Part shown: positions 53,695 through 60,967 of the stretch, one piece after another
How positions within the stretch are numbered: the first letter of the stretch is position 1
Layout of the letters: each line of letters opens with the position of its first letter
Assembly: GCA_947259365.1 (NCBI GenBank)
Contig: CAMYMC010000050.1
Coordinates: 1-64,000, forward strand
Reading direction: 5' to 3'
From: an uncultured Acidimicrobiaceae bacterium
Lineage (GTDB): Bacteria; Actinomycetota; Acidimicrobiia; Spongiisociales; UBA5794
Length of the DNA stretch: 64,000 nt
Made by a program: the position numbers and the translations under genes
Notes under the pieces: model-generated
Databases searched by the model: none
The model's input: the letters and a program-made list of their open reading frames with translations, nothing else
Told to the model about the DNA's origin: nothing

Positions 53695-54134
53695 CCGGCG
53701 ACGACGCGAACGGTATGCCGCTGCGGATCCTTCGCCGGGCCGGATGTCTCCCGGGGCGGCATGGCTACCGTCGTCTGTTCGGCGAGCGCACGCGCCTGGC
53801 GGGCGTACAGCAGCATCGTCACGAAGCCGGCGAGAGCGACGTCGAAGGCGAGGCTGACCCCGAGCCAGACCACACTCGAGCGCCAGATGGCGAGCGCGAG
53901 CGTGGCGAAGGCTCCCGCGGCGAAGATGACGAGCGTGCGCTGTCGCCGCGCCGTCGCCCGGCGCCGTGCCGCGACCTCCTGAGCGGTGCTCGACGCGACG
54001 GTCGCGAGCAGCGCCGTGTTGCGCGCGAACGTCCGGGTCGTCGCCATCGGGGCCCTGCGCCGGTTCTCAACGACCGAAGGCAGCAAGAAGGCGGCCCAGA
54101 TCACAACGATCAAGATGAAGCCGATCAGCTGCAT
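53691..54134 (-). CDS. Small membrane protein beside the gephyrin-like moeA locus (GlpR-like candidate)
   Basis: 147 residues. An N-terminal segment LIGFILIVVIWAAFLLPSVVENRR is followed by a basic region (MATTRTFARNTALL) and two further hydrophobic segments (LVIFAAGAFATLALAIW, VVWLGVSLAFDVALAGFVTMLLY), then a polar tail. The N-terminal pattern (one helix ending ...P-x-V-V-x-x-R) resembles the actinobacterial membrane protein gene found near moeA/glp, called GlpR in corynebacteria, where it links a MoeA-like protein to the divisome. This one is shorter, so the assignment is tentative. Confidence 0.6.
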   Translation of the reverse strand: MQLIGFILIVVIWAAFLLPSVVENRRRAPMATTRTFARNTALLATVASSTAQEVAARRRATARRQRTLVIFAAGAFATLALAIWRSSVVWLGVSLAFDVALAGFVTMLLYARQARALAEQTTVAMPPRETSGPAKDPQRHTVRVVAG

Positions 54135-54203
54135 TGGTGGTCCCTTACTCCGCCAGCCTGCCGAGCGTAGGCCGACGTGCCGCCCGTACCAAGGATCGTT
54201 GGT

Positions 54204-54692
54204 TCAAGAGTCGAAGGCATTGTGGTCGGTGTCCGCCGACAACAGCAAACCCACACCGTGGGCCAGAGCCGGCCCGATGACGCCCAGGGACTCCTCGACG
54301 CCCTTCACCGACCCGGGCAGGTTCACGATGAGGGTCGTGCCCCTGATTCCGGCGACGCCGCGCGACAGCATCCCGTGCGGATTGACACCGAACGTGGCCG
54401 CCCGCATCGCCTCGGCGAGCCCCGGCGCGGGCCGGTCGATGACCGACCGGGTCGCCTCCGGGGTGAGATCTCGCGGGGCGAATCCGGTGCCGCCAGTCGT
54501 CAGCACGAGATCGGCCCGACCGGCATGGGCGAGGAGCGCATCGGCGACCGAGTCGACGCCGTCGGGTACGACCGCGGTGGCCACGACCTCGAACCCGTAC
54601 GACTCGACGAGGCGTGCAGCCACCGGACCGGAGCGATCGTCCGCTTCCCCCCGGCTCACGCGATCGCTCACGGTGATGATCGCGGCCTTCAA
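54204..54692 (-). CDS. Molybdopterin adenylyltransferase (MogA/MoaB family)
   Basis: 162 residues. KAAIITVSDRVSRGEADDRSG, VVPDGVDSVADALLA, LVLTTGGTGFAPRDLTPEATRSVI and TLIVNLPGSVKGVEESL are the family landmarks (TGGTG nucleotide loop, PGSxKG). It adenylates molybdopterin before metal insertion. The start is a TTG overlapping the moaC stop (TTGA); the track start at 54932 is inside moaC. It shares a transcript with moaC and moeA. Confidence 0.93.
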   Translation of the reverse strand: MKAAIITVSDRVSRGEADDRSGPVAARLVESYGFEVVATAVVPDGVDSVADALLAHAGRADLVLTTGGTGFAPRDLTPEATRSVIDRPAPGLAEAMRAATFGVNPHGMLSRGVAGIRGTTLIVNLPGSVKGVEESLGVIGPALAHGVGLLLSADTDHNAFDS

Positions 54693-55159
54693 CGCGACCA
54701 GTCTCCGGACTTGCCGCCCGTCTTCGAGAGGAGGCGCACCGAACGGATCGTCACCCCTTTGTCGAGGCCCTTCACCATGTCGTAGAGGGCGACGGCTCCG
54801 ACCGCGGCGCCGGTGACGGCCTCCATTTCGACTCCGGTCCTCGCCGTGACCCTCGCCGTGACCTCGATGCGCGCTCCGGGCTCGATCCGCTCGACCTCCA
54901 CCGACACGCTGTCGATGGGAAGCGGATGGCACAGCGGAACGAGCTCTGAGGTCCGCTTCGCCCCCATGATCGCCGCGATCCTCACCACCGCCAGGGCATC
55001 GCCTTTGGGAAGATCGCCGCCGAAGAAGCGTTCCGCCACGTCGGGTGCGAGCTCGACGACGGCTTCGGCAACCGCGGTCCGAGAGGTGGCGTCCTTGGCG
55101 GAGACGTCCACCATCCGGGCGTTGCCCCGATCGTCGAGGTGCGTGAGCTCGTCAGCCAC
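54689..55159 (-). CDS. moaC: Cyclic pyranopterin monophosphate synthase
   Basis: 156 residues. LTHLDDRGNARMVDVSAKDATSRTA at the N-terminus, AIMGAKRTSELVPLCHPLPIDSV with the LCHPL active-site motif, GVEMEAVTGAAVGAVALYDMVKGLDKG and the Lys-rich LLSKTGGKSGDW at the end define MoaC. It forms cPMP together with MoaA, which is not in the window. The GTG start overlaps moeA by 8 bases. Confidence 0.97.
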   Translation of the reverse strand: MADELTHLDDRGNARMVDVSAKDATSRTAVAEAVVELAPDVAERFFGGDLPKGDALAVVRIAAIMGAKRTSELVPLCHPLPIDSVSVEVERIEPGARIEVTARVTARTGVEMEAVTGAAVGAVALYDMVKGLDKGVTIRSVRLLSKTGGKSGDWSR

Positions 55160-56390
55160 CGATCGCCTCCATCCTCGTGCGGGCCTCCGCCGAACGGAAC
55201 AGCTCCAGCTCGACCGTGTCCCCTGCGCTCACGGTACCCGTGCCAACGGGCACGACGGCGAACGCGTCGGCGGCGGCAAGCGCCGAGATGATGTTCGAGC
55301 CTTGGGCGCCGCTGCCGCGGGCCTCGGGCGATCCGTCGCTGCCGGGCGAGATCGCGACCCGCACGAAAACGATCTTCGCCGGGTCGGTGCGCATGTCCTC
55401 CCGTGCGACGCCTGCAAGCCGCGGCCGGAAGAGCCGGCGCGAGCCCATCATCTGCAACAGCGCCGGGCGGACGAACTGTTCGAAGGCGACGAAGACCGAC
55501 ACCGGATTCCCCGGGAGCCCGAAGAGCGGCGTACCCCCGAGCGACCCGAAGGCGAAAGGCTTCGCCGGCTGCATGGCGACCCGCCAGAACTCGACCGACC
55601 CCAGCTTGCGGAGCTCTTGTTTGATGAGGTCGTATTCGCCCATCGAGACACCGCCGCTCGTCACGACGGCGTCGGCGTTGCGGGCGGCGTGACCGAGTGT
55701 CTGGTTGAGTGCCGATGCGTCGTCGGGAACGATGCCGTGGTCGACAACCACGGCGCCGAGCTCCTCGAGGAGGGCGCGAAGGATGAAACGGTTCGAGTCG
55801 CGGATCTTGCCCGGCTCCAACGCCGATGTCTCCGGGGGCACGATCTCGTCGCCGGTTGACATGAGGGCGACCGTGGGCCTGCGATGCACCGCCGGGTGTG
55901 CTTCCCCTACCGACGCCAGCAGGCCGAGATGAGCCGGACCGAGGCGTACCCCGGCGTCGAGCACCACCGAGCCGGCGGCGATGTCGCCCCCGGCGGGGCG
56001 CACCGAGGTGCCGGGAGCCGCACCGGCGAGGATCGTGACGCTCCCATCACCCGGCTCGGTGTCCTCCACCTTGACCACGGTGTCGGCCCCCAGCGGCATC
56101 GGCGCCCCCGTCATGATCTTCGTCGCGGTGCCGGCCTCCACCGTCATCGTCGGCACGCTGCCCGCAGGGACGTCCTCGAGGACGGGAAGGGTCACAGGCG
56201 TGTCCGCGACGTCGGTTGCGCGCACGGCGTAGCCGTCCATGGCCGAGTTGGGGAACGGGGGGATGTCGTGGGCCGCCACCACCGGCGCGGCGAGCACGAG
56301 ACCGGCCGCCTCGCGCAAGGTCACCTCCATGACGGGCAGCGGCCTCATCGCGTCGAGCACCTCGGCCTGAGCATCCTCGAGCGGCCTCAC
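55152..56390 (-). CDS. moeA: MoeA/gephyrin-like molybdenum transferase (possibly Glp)
   Basis: 412 residues with the four MoeA domains: PFPNSAMDGYAVRATD, IMTGAPMPLGADTVVKVED, the MogA-like domain III with ALMSTGDEIV, KIRDSNRFIL, VVTSGGVSMGEYDLIK, QPAKPFAFG and LPGNPVSVFVAFEQFV, then domain IV. It ligates molybdate to adenylated molybdopterin. In corynebacteria a MoeA homologue named Glp instead binds FtsZ; with mogA and moaC adjacent, cofactor synthesis is the simpler reading here. GTG 56390 overlaps the plsY stop. Confidence 0.95.
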   Translation of the reverse strand: MRPLEDAQAEVLDAMRPLPVMEVTLREAAGLVLAAPVVAAHDIPPFPNSAMDGYAVRATDVADTPVTLPVLEDVPAGSVPTMTVEAGTATKIMTGAPMPLGADTVVKVEDTEPGDGSVTILAGAAPGTSVRPAGGDIAAGSVVLDAGVRLGPAHLGLLASVGEAHPAVHRRPTVALMSTGDEIVPPETSALEPGKIRDSNRFILRALLEELGAVVVDHGIVPDDASALNQTLGHAARNADAVVTSGGVSMGEYDLIKQELRKLGSVEFWRVAMQPAKPFAFGSLGGTPLFGLPGNPVSVFVAFEQFVRPALLQMMGSRRLFRPRLAGVAREDMRTDPAKIVFVRVAISPGSDGSPEARGSGAQGSNIISALAAADAFAVVPVGTGTVSAGDTVELELFRSAEARTRMEAIGG

Positions 56391-56968
56391 GACGAGCTCA
56401 CCCTCGATTCGCTCCCGGAGACGAGCCTGCGGATGTTCGGCCAGTGGCGTGCCACGACGAGCATCGCCGTCGCACCCGCCCACGCCAGGGACCAGCCCGG
56501 GTGACCGGTCACGGCGAATGCGGGGACGTACAGCGCCATGGCAACGAGCGAGGCGATCGACGCCGTCTTGAAGACGAGCACGATGAAGAGCCAGACGACC
56601 GCGAGCACGAGCCCCGCCACCGGCTCGAGCCAGACGGCCGCACCGATCGCGGTTGCGACGCCGCGACCGCCCTTGAAGCGAAGCCAGGCCGGGAACGCGT
56701 GCCCGACGACGGCCAAGAACCCCGCGGCGAACCCAACGACCTCACCCGCCCACAGGTCGCCGATGGCCGCGGCCGCCATGCCTTTGGCGAGGTCGCCGAC
56801 GAGCACTGCCGCCCCCGCCCGCTTCCCCAACGTCCGAAACACGTTGGAGGCGCCGGGGTTCCCCGAGCCGTGCTTGTAGATGTCGACGCCGAGGGCGCGT
56901 GGCACGAGCGCCCCGAAGTCGAGCCCCCCGAGGAGATAGGCGATGACGGCGGCGAGAAAGGCCTCCAA
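56387..56968 (-). CDS. plsY: Acyl-phosphate:glycerol-3-phosphate acyltransferase
   Basis: 193 residues, about five membrane segments. The three PlsY motifs are SGNPGASNVFRTLGKRAG (near residue 35), RFKGGRGVATAIGA (about 98) and HWPNIRRL (about 178). It acylates glycerol 3-phosphate using acyl phosphate, the first step in phospholipid synthesis. The start is TTG with a possible TAGACT -10 just upstream. Its stop overlaps moeA (GTGA), so a lipid gene heads the molybdopterin unit. Confidence 0.93.
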   Translation of the reverse strand: MEAFLAAVIAYLLGGLDFGALVPRALGVDIYKHGSGNPGASNVFRTLGKRAGAAVLVGDLAKGMAAAAIGDLWAGEVVGFAAGFLAVVGHAFPAWLRFKGGRGVATAIGAAVWLEPVAGLVLAVVWLFIVLVFKTASIASLVAMALYVPAFAVTGHPGWSLAWAGATAMLVVARHWPNIRRLVSGSESRVSSS

Positions 56969-56990
56969 GGCGATGGAAGTCTAGGGCTGA

Positions 56991-56996
56991 TACCAT
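56991..56996 (+). promoter_or_regulatory. -10 element TACCAT for mtnP
   Basis: TACCAT lies 37 bases before the ATG at 57034, leaving a leader of about 30 nt that contains the GGTAGGGG ribosome-binding site. It is divergent from the plsY start region. Confidence 0.4.
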
Positions 56997-57033
56997 CCCG
57001 GTCTTCCTAGGTCATCAGCGGGTAGGGGTGGAC

Positions 57034-57798
57034 ATGATCGGTGTGTTCGGAGGCTCGGGGTTCTACGAGCTACTCGACGGTGCGCGCCAGGTGAAGGTCG
57101 ACACACCGTACGGCTCGCCGGCGGCGTCGTACATGGTCGGCACCGTCGACGGCGTCGACGTCGCGTTCCTGCCCCGCCACGGCGCCGACCACCAGTTCCC
57201 GCCGCACCTGGTGCCGTTCCGGGCCAACGTCTGGGGCATGAAGGAACTCGGGGCGACGTGCATCATCGGGCCGTGCGCCGTCGGCTCACTTCAGGAGCGT
57301 TATGCCCCCGGCAGCTTCGTCGTCTGCGACCAGCTCGTCGACTGGACGGGCGGCCGGGAGCGCACCTTCTTGGACGGGCCCGAGGTCGACCACCTGTCCT
57401 TCGCGGACCCTTACTGCGAGGATCTCAGGCAGATTGCCATCGCCTCGCTGTCCGACGTCGGCGCCGCCGTGCACGATGGTGGAGCCGTCGTCGTCATCGC
57501 CGGCCCTCGGTTCTCGACACGGGCCGAGTCGTCCTTCTTCTCGAGCCAGGGCTGGGCCGTCGTGAACATGACCCAGGAGCCGGAGGTTGCGCTCTCGCGT
57601 GAGCTGGGCATGTGCTACGTGAACATCTCCGTGGTCACCGACTACGACGTGGGTGTCGAGGGGGAGATCGAACCCGTGACCCACGAGGAGGTGCTCGCCC
57701 GCTTCGGCGAGTCGCTCGGAACGCTCAGGAAGGCGGTCCTCGAGATGATCCCGCGGGTCGACTCAGCGGCGTGCTGTGGACAAGAAACAGGAGAGTGA
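57034..57798 (+). CDS. mtnP: S-methyl-5'-thioadenosine phosphorylase family (MtnP/PNP)
   Basis: 254 residues. IGVFGGSGFYELLD, FLPRHGADHQFPPHLVPFRANVWGM, CAVGSLQERYAPGSFVV, VIAGPRFSTRAESSFF, VVNMTQEPEVALSRELGMCYVNISVVTDYD are family hallmarks. The substrate-pocket MTQEPE resembles MTxxPE of MTA/MTI phosphorylases. It cleaves methylthioadenosine (or a related nucleoside) with phosphate. ATG 57034 has GGTAGGGG at good spacing; GTG 57028 is the track start. A TACCAT -10 lies at 56991. Confidence 0.93.
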   Translation: MIGVFGGSGFYELLDGARQVKVDTPYGSPAASYMVGTVDGVDVAFLPRHGADHQFPPHLVPFRANVWGMKELGATCIIGPCAVGSLQERYAPGSFVVCDQLVDWTGGRERTFLDGPEVDHLSFADPYCEDLRQIAIASLSDVGAAVHDGGAVVVIAGPRFSTRAESSFFSSQGWAVVNMTQEPEVALSRELGMCYVNISVVTDYDVGVEGEIEPVTHEEVLARFGESLGTLRKAVLEMIPRVDSAACCGQETGE

Positions 57799-58056
57799 CA
57801 AAACCGAACCCGGGAATCCGTAGCCGCCCCACTCCCCACGCGCAACAATGGAGAGCGGGCATGACCCCCCTGCACCCAACGCCTACAGATCTCGTCCGGC
57901 ACCGGCTCCGTCGACCGGCCGGACGTGAGTCCGCTTCGCGGGCTCGACTGCTGCGCTCCGCGTCACCGACCGATCCCGTGGGGGAGATCGGCGGATCACC
58001 GGCATGGAGTGCGGATTCGACGGCTCGGGGCTTCGTCAGGCTGACTGTCGAAGGCC

Positions 58057-58151
58057 CCCTCCCCGTACCGCTGAACGCAAGTCCCCCACCATTCCCCCTG
58101 CTTGCGTGAGGCGACCCTCCCTCCCTTCGGGGAGGGAGGGAACGGGGAGGG
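58057..58151. repeat. Nested inverted repeats
   Basis: Three nested arm pairs: ccctccccgt (58057-58066) with acggggaggg (58142-58151); acgcaag (58075-58081) with cttgcgt (58101-58107); and a perfect 11-bp hairpin ccctccctccc-ttcg-gggagggaggg (58115-58140). The whole could fold as a three-way junction. It might be a REP-like mobile repeat, a structured RNA or a strong terminator. Confidence 0.65.
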
Positions 58152-58196
58152 TAACGACACCTGTTTCGAGTCGAGCAACCGCCCCGACGCGACCGG

Positions 58197-58486
58197 GTCA
58201 TCGGCGCCGACCCCGAGTCGTCGCAGGCTGGATCGAACGACGACGTCTGGGTCTATTCGGAGTTCTTTGAAGCGCTACGCGACTGGTTGTCTGCGAATCA
58301 CCCCGATGTCGTGACAACGAACCAGCTCGACACGTCGCGCATGTCGTTCGATTCCTCCCGACTGTTCCGACTTCGGCAAGCGTGCCGACCGCGCTCGAAT
58401 ACGTCGACGAGTTCGTCTCCGAACCGGACGCCTATCCGCTCACCGAGCCGGTGCCCGAAACTGACGGCGGCGGTCCGCTGTCCTGA
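58197..58486 (+). pseudogene. Decayed reading frame of unknown family
   Basis: One frame reads VIGADPESSQAGSNDDVWVYS then FFEALRDWLSANHPDVVTT and FDSSRLFRLRQA. Near 58385 the coding-like signal moves to another frame reading ALEYVDEFVSEPDAYPLTEP to a TGA at 58486. No start codon with a ribosome-binding site precedes it. I read it as a frameshifted, 5'-truncated gene. The family is not recognised. Confidence 0.4.
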
Positions 58487-58634
58487 ACATGGGGTGCCGC
58501 GCCCAAGCAACGCCACCGGAGCGCGCCCAAAGCCGGCAACGTGCTGGCTGACCTGAGCGGCCGCCGCCTCGACGCAGCTGCGGCGGGGCGGCGGCCCGGG
58601 GGACGGCGCTCTTCCCCCGCCGGCCCGGGTCGGG

Positions 58635-58640
58635 TACGTT
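58635..58640 (+). promoter_or_regulatory. -10 element TACGTT for the SAF-domain gene, predicted leaderless
   Basis: TACGTT ends 7 nt before the ATG at 58648. No ribosome-binding site is visible. Confidence 0.45.
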
Positions 58641-58647
58641 CGCCGCG

Positions 58648-59166
58648 ATGTTCTGGTTCCGCAGGCCGCCCTATCTGCGCTGGGTCGCGGCCGGCGGCCT
58701 CGTGGTCGTGGCCTTCCTCATGGACCTCCGGGACGCCGCCGGGGAGCCCTACCCCTTCGCAGCGCGCGACGTCACGGCGGGTGAGTCGCTCGACGCCGGC
58801 GCCGTCGAGTGGCGCCAGATTCCCGCAGGCCTGCTGCGACAGCCCGACCTCACTGCAGCAGTCGCCGCCCGCGACCTCGCCGAGGGCGAGCCGATCCTGC
58901 CCGCCGTCCTCCGATCGGTTCGAGAGGTCCCCGACGGCTGGTGGGCGGTGCCGCTCGCCATCCCCGAGCAGGCGGCTCCGGGTTCGGCCTTGCGCCTCGT
59001 CGTCCTCGACCCGCCGCTCGTCGTCGACGGAGTCGTCGTCAGAGCCGGAGCGCCGGGGACGTTCGGTGTGCCGGAAGCGGGCCTCGTTGCCGTACCGGGC
59101 GAAGATGCCGTCGTCGTCGCCGGTGCCGCCGTCCGCGGCGAGTTGACCGTCCTCGTCGAGCCGTGA
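58648..59166 (+). CDS. SAF-domain membrane-anchored protein (CpaB/FlgA-like fold)
   Basis: 172 residues. A short N-terminus and one membrane segment (LRWVAAGGLVVVAFLMDL) are followed by a SAF domain (PFAARDVTAGESLDAGAVEWRQIPAGLL, AARDLAEGEPILPAVL) and a beta-rich C-terminal part. SAF domains occur in Flp-pilus assembly protein CpaB and flagellar FlgA, but no pilus gene is near. It is likely exposed outside the membrane. Function unknown. Confidence 0.8.
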   Translation: MFWFRRPPYLRWVAAGGLVVVAFLMDLRDAAGEPYPFAARDVTAGESLDAGAVEWRQIPAGLLRQPDLTAAVAARDLAEGEPILPAVLRSVREVPDGWWAVPLAIPEQAAPGSALRLVVLDPPLVVDGVVVRAGAPGTFGVPEAGLVAVPGEDAVVVAGAAVRGELTVLVEP

Positions 59167-59233
59167 GCCGACCCCCTCCGTGTCCGAGCCCGCCGCAGCG
59201 TGCCACCGATCATGGAGAACCGGTCAAGCACCG

Positions 59234-59239
59234 TATGCT
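59234..59239 (+). promoter_or_regulatory. -10 element TATGCT for uppP, predicted leaderless
   Basis: TATGCT ends 8 nt before the ATG at 59248. It supports that start over the track start at 59200. Confidence 0.5.
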
Positions 59240-59247
59240 GCCGCCCC

Positions 59248-60006
59248 ATGTTCGACGCCGCGTTGTGGGGGCTGGTCCAGGGCCTCACCGAGTTCCTTCC
59301 GATCTCGTCGAGCGGGCACCTCGTCCTCGTCCCCGAGCTCCTCGGGAGGGAGGCGCCATCGCTCGCGACTTCCGCCGTCCTGCATCTCGGCACTCTCACC
59401 GCGCTCCTCGTCTACTTCCGCTCCGAGGTCGTCGCGATGGTGCGCCGCACCTCCGAGGGGCGACGCCTGCTCAGATGGCTCGTCATCGGGACAGTCCCTG
59501 CGGCCATCGGGGGCATCGTCTTCAGGTCCTGGCTCACCGAGTTCAACAACAGTCCCCGCCTCGTCGCCGCCGCCTTGTTTCTCACCGGCGTCGCTCTTTT
59601 AGGCACGCGCTCCTTCCGCCCCGGCTCCCGCAAGCTCGTGGAGTCGTCGAACGTCGATGCCTTGCTCATCGGCGCCGGCCAGGCCATCGCCCTCATCCCG
59701 GGCGTGTCCCGCTCGGGTGCGACGATCGGCGCCGGCCTCGCCCTCGAGTTCGATCGCACCGAGGCGGCCCGCTACGCCTTCTTGCTCGGGATCCCGGCCA
59801 TCGCCGGTGCCGGCCTCGTCGAGCTCGTCGAGCTGGCCGGCCAACCGGGCGGGATCCCCGGCTCCACGTGGGTGGGCCTCGCCGTGGCCGCCGCCTCGGG
59901 GTACTTCGCGATCGCCGCCCTGCTCCGCCTCATCGGAAAGGCGGGGCTCGTGCCGTTTGGCGTGTATTGCGTCGTTGCCGGGGGCGTCGCCTTCGTTCTG
60001 GTCTGA
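59248..60006 (+). CDS. uppP: Undecaprenyl-diphosphatase
   Basis: 252 residues, about eight membrane segments. The N-terminal motif GLVQGLTEFLPISSSGHLVL carries the catalytic Glu and Ser residues, and GVSRSGATIGAGLAL is the second motif with the catalytic Arg. It dephosphorylates undecaprenyl pyrophosphate for peptidoglycan carrier recycling and gives bacitracin tolerance. It contains a rare TTA codon (59599-59601, in GVALLGTR), read by the tRNA-Leu(TAA) of this window. Confidence 0.97.
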   Translation: MFDAALWGLVQGLTEFLPISSSGHLVLVPELLGREAPSLATSAVLHLGTLTALLVYFRSEVVAMVRRTSEGRRLLRWLVIGTVPAAIGGIVFRSWLTEFNNSPRLVAAALFLTGVALLGTRSFRPGSRKLVESSNVDALLIGAGQAIALIPGVSRSGATIGAGLALEFDRTEAARYAFLLGIPAIAGAGLVELVELAGQPGGIPGSTWVGLAVAAASGYFAIAALLRLIGKAGLVPFGVYCVVAGGVAFVLV

Positions 60007-60024
60007 GATCCCCGGCGCCCCCGG

Positions 60025-60030
60025 TAGCCT
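60025..60030 (+). promoter_or_regulatory. -10 element TAGCCT for the PPOX gene, predicted leaderless
   Basis: TAGCCT ends 8 nt before the ATG at 60039, within the 32-base gap after uppP. Confidence 0.45.
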
Positions 60031-60038
60031 CCTCAGCG

Positions 60039-60434
60039 ATGAAGATCGACAACACGCTCCGCTCCAGGCTCGAAGAAGAGCTGGTCATCTGGATGACCAC
60101 GGTCTCGTCCGACGGCCCGCAATCATCCCCGGTGTGGTTTCTCCTCGACGGCGACGAGCTCCTCGTCTACTCGCTCGACTCGGCGCGTGTGCGCAACATC
60201 GCGACGACGCCGGCTGTTGCGGTGAACCTCAACAGCAACCGGTACGGCGGCCACGTCCTCACCATGGAGGGTGTGGCCCGCATCGACGACGGCGCTCTCG
60301 CCGCGGATCACAACGAGCCATATGTCGCCAAGTACCGGGACCGCATCGCCGCCGCGGGGTGGACACCCGAGAGCTTCGCCCGCGACTACCCGGTACCGAT
60401 CCGCATCGCGATCACCAAGGTGAGGGCGTGGTGA
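60039..60434 (+). CDS. PPOX-class F420-dependent protein
   Basis: 131 residues of the split-barrel family. EEELVIWMTTVSSDGPQSSPVWFLLDGDELLVYS, ARVRNIATTPAVAVNLNSNRYGGHVLTMEGVARID and YPVPIRIAITKVRAW match an actinobacterial F420-binding PPOX subgroup related to mycobacterial Rv3369. It would use reduced F420 as hydride donor. Substrate unknown. It is the third deazaflavin-type gene of the window. Confidence 0.88.
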   Translation: MKIDNTLRSRLEEELVIWMTTVSSDGPQSSPVWFLLDGDELLVYSLDSARVRNIATTPAVAVNLNSNRYGGHVLTMEGVARIDDGALAADHNEPYVAKYRDRIAAAGWTPESFARDYPVPIRIAITKVRAW

Positions 60435-60535
60435 GCCGCACCGACCCGACGCCGGATCGATCGGGCATACACGCCGGGTCGGCGAGGTTGACCCGACGTG
60501 AACGGCCGCGACCACGACGGGACCTGGGATAGCCG

Positions 60536-60958
60536 ATGGCCCTGTTCAGCAAGAAGCCCAAGGCACAGAAGATCCACCATCTCGACGAGCTGAAGCCGAT
60601 GCTCGCCTCGGGCAAGCCGGTGCTCATCGACTTCATGCAAGTCAACTGCGGGCCGTGCCAGATCATGGACGGGATCGTCAACGAGCTGGCCCGGGAGTAC
60701 GGCGAGTCCGCGCACATCGTCAAAGTCGACGTCACCAAGGTGTCCGGGGCAGCCCAGGTCTTCAACGTCCGCTCGACGCCGACCTTCGTCCTCGTCGGCC
60801 GCACGCCCGCGAAGCGTTCGAAGAAGGCTTCGCGCGCGAAGAAGGCCGCGAGGTCAGACGGCCGGATCTCGGCGCGCTGGCGCACGTCCGGGCTCGTGAA
60901 GAAGGATCAGCTCACCAGGGTCCTCGAGAGCAACGGCGCGTTCCGACCGGCGGACTGA
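60536..60958 (+). CDS. Thioredoxin-fold protein with a basic insertion
   Basis: 140 residues. The thioredoxin core is clear: VLIDFMQVNCGPCQIMDGIVNELAREY with the CGPC active site, HIVKVDVTKVSGAAQVFNVRSTPTFVLVG with the cis-Pro. After the cis-Pro strand comes an unusual Lys/Arg-rich insertion of about 20 residues (PAKRSKKASRAKKAARSDG), then the normal final strand and helix (LVKKDQLTRVLESNG). No signal peptide, so cytosolic. The insertion may bind nucleic acid or an acidic partner. It is convergent with hbd. Confidence 0.85.
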   Translation: MALFSKKPKAQKIHHLDELKPMLASGKPVLIDFMQVNCGPCQIMDGIVNELAREYGESAHIVKVDVTKVSGAAQVFNVRSTPTFVLVGRTPAKRSKKASRAKKAARSDGRISARWRTSGLVKKDQLTRVLESNGAFRPAD

Positions 60959-60967
60959 GCTCGCCGA

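Larger units (their letters stand above)
57799..58647. other. 850 bases without an intact gene
   Basis: The first 250 bases show nothing I can support. Bases 58057-58151 hold nested inverted repeats and 58197-58486 a decayed reading frame (listed separately). The last 160 bases lead into the SAF-domain gene. This is the longest gene-free stretch in the window. Confidence 0.6.
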
